The notes beneath the pieces were generated by a model, which had not been told where the DNA came from, searched no databases, and saw only the letters and a program-made list of their open reading frames with translations. Made by a program: the position numbers and the translations under genes. From the NCBI GenBank assembly GCA_034770075.1, contig CM068377.1:77079358-77143357 (forward strand): a stretch of DNA of 64,000 nucleotides, given 5' to 3'. This document shows, piece by piece, positions 58,887-64,000 of the stretch. The stretch is from Aralia elata (lineage: Eukaryota; Streptophyta; Magnoliopsida; Apiales; Araliaceae). The first letter of the stretch is position 1. Each line of letters opens with the position of its first letter.

Positions 58887-60555
58887 TTTTAAATTCTGCA
58901 TGTGAAATAAACAACATTTTAGCATACATTCATTTTATTATTCATCAAAATAAATTAGGTCTTTATTTAAATTGGTATCTCCCACTATTTTCAAGAAACT
59001 ATATTACCCTTTATATACAATTCGGCAAATCTAATTAAAGATTTACTAGTGAGAATAAGTACCCCATTTCAAATGTATATAGCCTTATGTGTGCACAACA
59101 AACTATATATAAATAAATAGGTAGACAACTATTGTCAATTACATCACTATGTAACTCCTTGTCTTTTTCCTCTTAGATTATAATGGTCAAGTGTGTGCAC
59201 ATCCGAACTAAAATAATCTAAGTTAAGTCCAACTTAGCACTTCCATATATGTGAAAAGAAAAAGACCGCCCTTGTGTGTGCACAACAAAGCAGTAATGTT
59301 CAATTCCTTAATAAACATCAAATGTGATAAAACAACATCTTAAATATTTAATACTCGCCTTGTGTGTGCACAACAAACTCATATTAAATATTTAATACTC
59401 TATCGCTTTACAATGCTAGAAGGCGACGTTCGATATTCTAAATATCTTTAAACCCTTAGGACTTACTATAATTTCTTTGAGGGGTTTGTTATTATTAGTC
59501 TCATCCTGTTTAGCGCGCATGCACATATATATAAAATACACGTCATATTATTTAACATGCGAAGCATGTTAGATAATATATAATATATATAGTAAGCATG
59601 CACATATAGAATACTATATTCTATCCGGATTGATTATGGACTTTTATTCTAGTTTGGTTCACTAGAGCCACCAAGTGAACCAAAAGGTCAAACCTAAGGT
59701 GCAAGAATTAAATTTAAATATAACTATTACATTTAAACCTGGGCTCCTTTATAAACGGGTTTTTAAGCGCTCCTTGCTCCTTTGTCTCCAATTCTTCAAA
59801 ATAATTCTAACTAATCCTATTACATAAACTATTTACAATAAATAGAAACCTTAATCAGCAGTCAAGAGGAAGTACATAGGAGGGAGATAGAATTTATATT
59901 AAGAAAAAATTAGAGAAGACGAGATACGCAGACCCCATTTATAAAAACTCATACATTCAAGCATCCTCTAAAATAAATCCAATTACACATTGGTCAAGAA
60001 TCCATAATCAATCCCTATTTATTATCATACATATCTCCATATGCATCAATAAATAACATTCATCTCATGAATAATAAAATCACTTCATATATGCATTGAT
60101 ATCATTTAATGGGCAATTTAAAGTTGCATGAAATCCAATTTCATGTATAAAATAACTCTTTATTTTAATTATAAAACCATGTAAAATAACTCTTTATTTT
60201 AATTTTTGAGAAATTACAAAAAAAATATCAAAAATCGCATTCTGCAGGGTGGCGCTACGACACCGCTTTTAGTTATAAAAGGAGCGCTGTGGCGTCGTAT
60301 CGTATCCAGGAAAGGGATACGGCGCTGCAGCGCCAGTTCAAAGAACAGAAGCGGCGCTGCGGCGCCGGCTTTCAAGAACTGTTCCTGAATTTTTCTGCAG
60401 TCGCGAATTTGATCAGTTTTTCATCCAAAACCCGATTTTCTGCAATTGTTTTCAAAACTCATGATTTTATACAACATATTATGCCCAATAAATTGTTCCA
60501 AACATATACCCATACATATACGGAATCAAAACAATTAATAATTCGCATAAAGTTT
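58887..60555 (-). other. Copia leader (5' untranslated region)
   Basis: No coding frame. It holds four TGTGTGCACA-containing repeats (59088-59380 and the related 'gtgtgtgcacatcc' at 59192) and a GC-rich palindromic patch at 60240-60385, in otherwise AT-rich DNA. Confidence 0.7.
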
Positions 60556-60569
60556 GGCTCTTAATATCA
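60556..60569 (-). promoter_or_regulatory. Copia primer binding site (worn)
   Basis: Directly inside the 5' LTR the minus strand reads TGATATTAAGAGCC; the expected initiator-Met-tRNA site is TGGTATCAGAGCC. Similar enough to assign, changed enough to be weak. Confidence 0.65.
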
Positions 60570-60570
60570 C

Positions 60571-62409
60571 TGTTAGGTTTGTATATAACGCGAATATGGA
60601 ATCAAATTACATAAATAAAGCGGAAGCGCGATAAAATCAGATTTTAAAATTTTTATACAAACCATCACCATGATTTTTCTTTATACACAATTATTAATTA
60701 AACGAAAGAGATGGAAAATAAGAATTATACCCTTGTAGAATTTTAGCTTCCTCGGGTACAAGTTCACCTCCAATTCCTTCGCGTTCTCCTTGAATTCTAC
60801 CGATTAAATTCCTTCATTTAATCAACATTAGCCACCCAAGTGTTTGGCCTCTAGAGGTGATCCACTAAGGAATAATACTTATTTAAAAAGATGGGTGTTG
60901 GCAAAACCCTAGTTTCTATCTCTATAGAAATTGTAAGTATTCTTCACAATTTTTATGCAAGAGTGTGTAACCCCAATCTATGATAAGACTTCTCCTATTT
61001 ATAGATGTAGGAAAAACCCTTCCCTAAACTATTTAGGATTAGGGTTTCTATTCTAATTAAACTTCTTTAATTAAATTAAACTCCTAATCTAATTAGAAAT
61101 TCATGAGAAAGTACTTCTATTAATTAATTCTCAATCCTTATTAGGAATGAAATAATAGTAATAGTAATAATAATAATAAGACTTCTCTTATTAATTTATT
61201 TCTCTTATTAACTTATATTTAGTATTTTTAAAATATTAAATAATAAATATTAAGCTATTTAATTTATTCTATCTCCATAGACTAAATTAAATATACTTAA
61301 CTTATTATTACAATTATGTCATTTACCTCTTAAATAAATATTTTCCTTTTGCGGTATGACCCTTTAGGTTCTCCATATTAAATCGGTTGTGAATAAATCA
61401 ATTATAACAATTCTAATCTTATTTAAATAAATAAATTAAACTATTTACTTCATTTAAATAAATAACATTTATTCTACAATAAGGGTAAGCCCCCTTAGCG
61501 ATCAACGACTTTCCAGATAATATAGATTTCAACATTAATCATAAAAAAACCTTTCAGTGAATAGTTATCGTACAATTCAATCCTTCTACCATATAATATC
61601 CCAATTAAATATAAGACATGAAATTACTGTCAAGTCGTATTTTATTTAATTATATGTATTTCAATTCCCAAATGCACAACTCTAAATAATGAAATTAGAA
61701 ACTCCTTTCTAATTTCATTCTGCCTTGGCAAAGGACTACTAAGTTGTCATTTATCGAATCACATAGGACATTCACATATTTTACTAAACATGGTAAATTA
61801 TTTGTTGATCATTCACCTATCTCCATGTACAACTTATTATACCCAATCATACCCTTTGATATACCCTAAAGGTTTTAAGGGACATGTCAAAGTATAACTC
61901 ATCATACACAAGATACTATGATGATCTCAAGTCCAAGGATCACTTGTACTACTATACTAGAGGAATTTCTATTGACAGCCGAGTAAAACTCCATTAGGTA
62001 TTCCTTAGCGAGTCACGTTCAGTGAACTTATTCTCCAATAAGCACCTACATACTTGCTTTAGTGTCTCCATACAAATGATTATAAGATCAACCATTCTCT
62101 TCCTAAGAGCAAGCAACGTACGTACTAATCTATCACGATTCACTAATCCCCTTTTTAGTAATCCAACGATTAGAAACAATTTTAATTTGTGAGTTATCTA
62201 GAATTTAGATCTCATTAGCATGATCACCATCATGATTCTAAAAGCATTGCTCAAAACTATGGGTTTATCACATTTAATATAACATCACTATGTAGATAAT
62301 ATAAAATGCTTTTTAAGAAAATTATTTTTTTTATTAATAAATGAATAAGATTACAAAGTATATGTTACATCATATCAAATATAATTGGCGTGTGTGCATA
62401 CTACTTTCA
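60571..62409 (-). repeat. Copia 5' LTR (uninterrupted)
   Basis: 1839 bp, from TGTTAGG to TTTCA on the plus strand (TGAAAG..CCTAACA on the coding strand). It serves as the reference for the nested insertion in the other LTR. Confidence 0.92.
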
Positions 62410-63040
62410 AACATGTCATATAAGTAAATTTAAGAGAAAATCAAGGGATTTGAATTGTAGTAACAAACTTTGTAATTATTATTTACTATGTACTGAATTT
62501 GAAATCCCTGATTTTCTCTTAAATTACCTAATGGCATGTTGTTATTGGATGATGTAAAATCCTAGTTTTATAAGTTATTCTTATATAATTTATTTTCTTT
62601 TTGCTAACCAATTGAATAATGGGAGGAACGCACTTATGGATGGAAGGACAAAAGAGAAGATTTTCAAGACAATAGAGAATTGATAATGTGGATGTTCTTG
62701 TCATACATTGAAATTTTGTTATTCTTAATCATTTTTTCTTTTTGTAATTTTGTAATGGCCAGTTTGAACTTTAATGATTTGGCTAAACTTTATTTAAAGA
62801 CATGAGTTGGTATTTAAGATTGTTGACAGTTTGCGTTATTGTAATGTTTTAGTACACGACAGTTTCTATGTAAATGCAAAATTCTTCCATATTCTATATC
62901 TTGTGTATGTCACTTTGTATTATTGTATTGTAATTTGTTACGACACTTTGTGGTTGTTGGTATGTTATGCATATATATGGGCATCAATGTGCTCTGTATT
63001 TGGTGTATATTTTGCATTGCTTAGTTTGTTGCGCAGTTAT
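62410..63040 (+). other. Block B after the copia insertion
   Basis: It continues the match to block A (29686 onward), starting with the right part of the split MITE. The plus-strand words NALMDGRTKEKIF (about 62625-62665, and 29905-29945 in A) are identical in both blocks and could be the tail of a lost gene, but no family is recognised. Confidence 0.5.
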
Positions 63041-63200
63041 CAGAGGTGAGGATACGAAGACAAATATGGGTATGTCACACGTCAGAAGTGAGGATACGAA
63101 GACAATTATCGGAGGTGAGGATACGAAGACAAACATGAGTATGTCACACGTCAAAAGTGAAGATATGACGACAAACATGGGTATGTCACACGTCAGAAGT
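63041..63200. repeat. Minisatellite, block B (four units, one partial)
   Basis: Units of about 45 bp with 'gaggatacgaagacaa' and TGTCACACGTCA; three complete TGTCACACGTC boxes against two in block A. Block B also lacks about 160 bp that precede the array in A. Confidence 0.8.
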
Positions 63201-63326
63201 CCATGGGTACCGGGAATTCCTTGACTGTGAGTAAAAGGTTGAAGAGCCTTAGCGACGGACATGACCGTTGAGCGGGAAGATTGTAATAACCCCTCCATAT
63301 CAAAATGTAGGTTTGATTTAAAGAAA

Positions 63327-63446
63327 TTGATATTTCCACAAGTAAAAAAAGTAGTTCTACAAGTTTTCTCTCATTGAATAGTAAATGGGCTTTACACTCA
63401 TGAGAGAGCTTGTAGAAATATCAAATTTTACTAGTGGAAATATTAA
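63327..63446. mobile_element. MITE, family M2 copy 2
   Basis: Block B counterpart of 30687-30806, nearly identical. Confidence 0.75.
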
Positions 63447-64000
63447 TTCCCTTGATTAAATTGCAGTTAAGACCTCAAGTTTACAAGAGTACTAAAATTT
63501 ATCGTGACCTTTTGGTGTACTTATGGAGGGCAAAGATAACCCGATTAATGTTATTGATATAATAGATTAAGCCTTAATTTTGGCTTGGATTTAAGCTCAG
63601 ATTGTTACATATGTGTCTGCTTGGTTTACAATATATTTTTAGCCAAGTGTTTATGCTCGATTTTTGGTGAGCCACATATGTTGTGTGCGCAATTTGTGTA
63701 TATAAACTATCTGAAAACGCAAAACATTTAGTATTTCATTACAATGAGATAACCATTAAAAGATTGCAATTACAACAACTCCCTAAAATTAAGACAATTG
63801 ATTTTGAAAGAATTAAAAATTATGTTGTCGGAACAATAGATGTCACTTAAAATATTTAGTGTCACTAGAAAAATTACAAAAAATGACGTTAAATATATAT
63901 TTGCTCTAGTAACATAATTTTGTGCTAGCAATATCAACGGCCAAAAATTAAACCTACACTTACTACCAAATTTTACTTGAATAAGCACAAATACAACTAC

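Larger units (their letters stand above)
49941..62414 (-). mobile_element. Ty1/copia LTR retrotransposon, full structure, 12.46 kb
   Basis: The element 49946-62409 runs from TGTTAGG to TTTCA and is flanked by AACAT at 49941-49945 and 62410-62414. Block A gives the empty site ('ccaataacaacatgtcat' at 29679). Order on the minus strand: 5' LTR (60571-62409), primer site, leader, gag, protease, integrase, RT, RNase H, polypurine tract, 3' LTR (49946-55061, enlarged by a nested insertion). The integrase-before-RT order defines copia. The coding part is one ancestral gag-pol frame with several stops and frameshifts, so the element is not autonomous. A sampled stretch of ~155 LTR bases differs at about 8 places (by eye), so the insertion is not very recent. 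Confidence 0.92.
42861..64000 (+). repeat. Direct duplication, block B (with insertions)
   Basis: Homologous to block A (26484-31358) in the same orientation and still matching at the window edge. Four insertions absent from A account for most of its extra length: 44390-45910, 46367-47615, 47695-49542 and 49946-62409. Confidence 0.85.

Overview
The window is nuclear DNA from a plant, most likely a eudicot. The signs are intron-bearing F-box genes with GT..AG splice sites, a cytochrome P450 relic, AT-rich intergenic DNA packed with MITEs, Ty1/copia and Ty3 LTR retrotransposons, Mutator-like and hAT-like DNA elements, and an assembly gap of exactly 100 N (17449-17548). I cannot name the species. 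I see no intact protein-coding gene, rRNA, tRNA or CRISPR array. Every recognisable coding region carries a lesion.

Layout. (1) 0-6 kb: foldback repeats, TA microsatellites and two MITEs, then F-box pseudogene copy 1 (+ strand, two exons) with a Stowaway MITE and an older F-box-associated relic inside its intron. (2) 6-17 kb: a run of terminal-inverted-repeat elements, including one candidate Pack-MULE, with no clear gene. (3) 17-22 kb: a P450 pseudogene abutting the gap, then a decayed Ty3 (Athila/Tat-like) element with a 5' LTR, an 18-nt primer binding site matching tRNA-Asp and gag remains. (4) 23.0-26.3 kb: a large long-TIR element with paired palindromes. (5) 26.5-31.4 kb: block A of a direct duplication. 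(6) 31.5-35.7 kb: MITEs and a hAT-like element with a perfect 8-bp duplication. (7) 35.8-39.7 kb: F-box pseudogene copy 2 (- strand), the inverted partner of copy 1. (8) 40-42.3 kb: MITEs and tandem repeats. (9) 42.9 kb to the window end: block B, homologous to block A but expanded by four insertions.

The insertions in block B are a 1.5-kb element carrying a tandem minisatellite; a 1.25-kb solo LTR; a Pack-MULE carrying an oligopeptide-transporter (OPT) exon, itself split by a 0.9-kb hAT element; and a 12.46-kb copia retrotransposon whose left LTR holds a 3.29-kb solo-LTR-like insertion. Block A gives the empty site for all of them and carries its own private 556-bp MULE-type MITE, so the insertion history can be read directly.

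Most notable: the Pack-MULE with a captured OPT exon (47.7-49.5 kb); a family-specific pair of 23-24-bp palindromes in each TIR of the two related elements at 23-26 and 47.7-49.5 kb; the convergent inverted pair of broken F-box genes; and a one-sided excess of single-base indels between part of blocks A and B that may reflect sequence error and bears on every frameshift call here.
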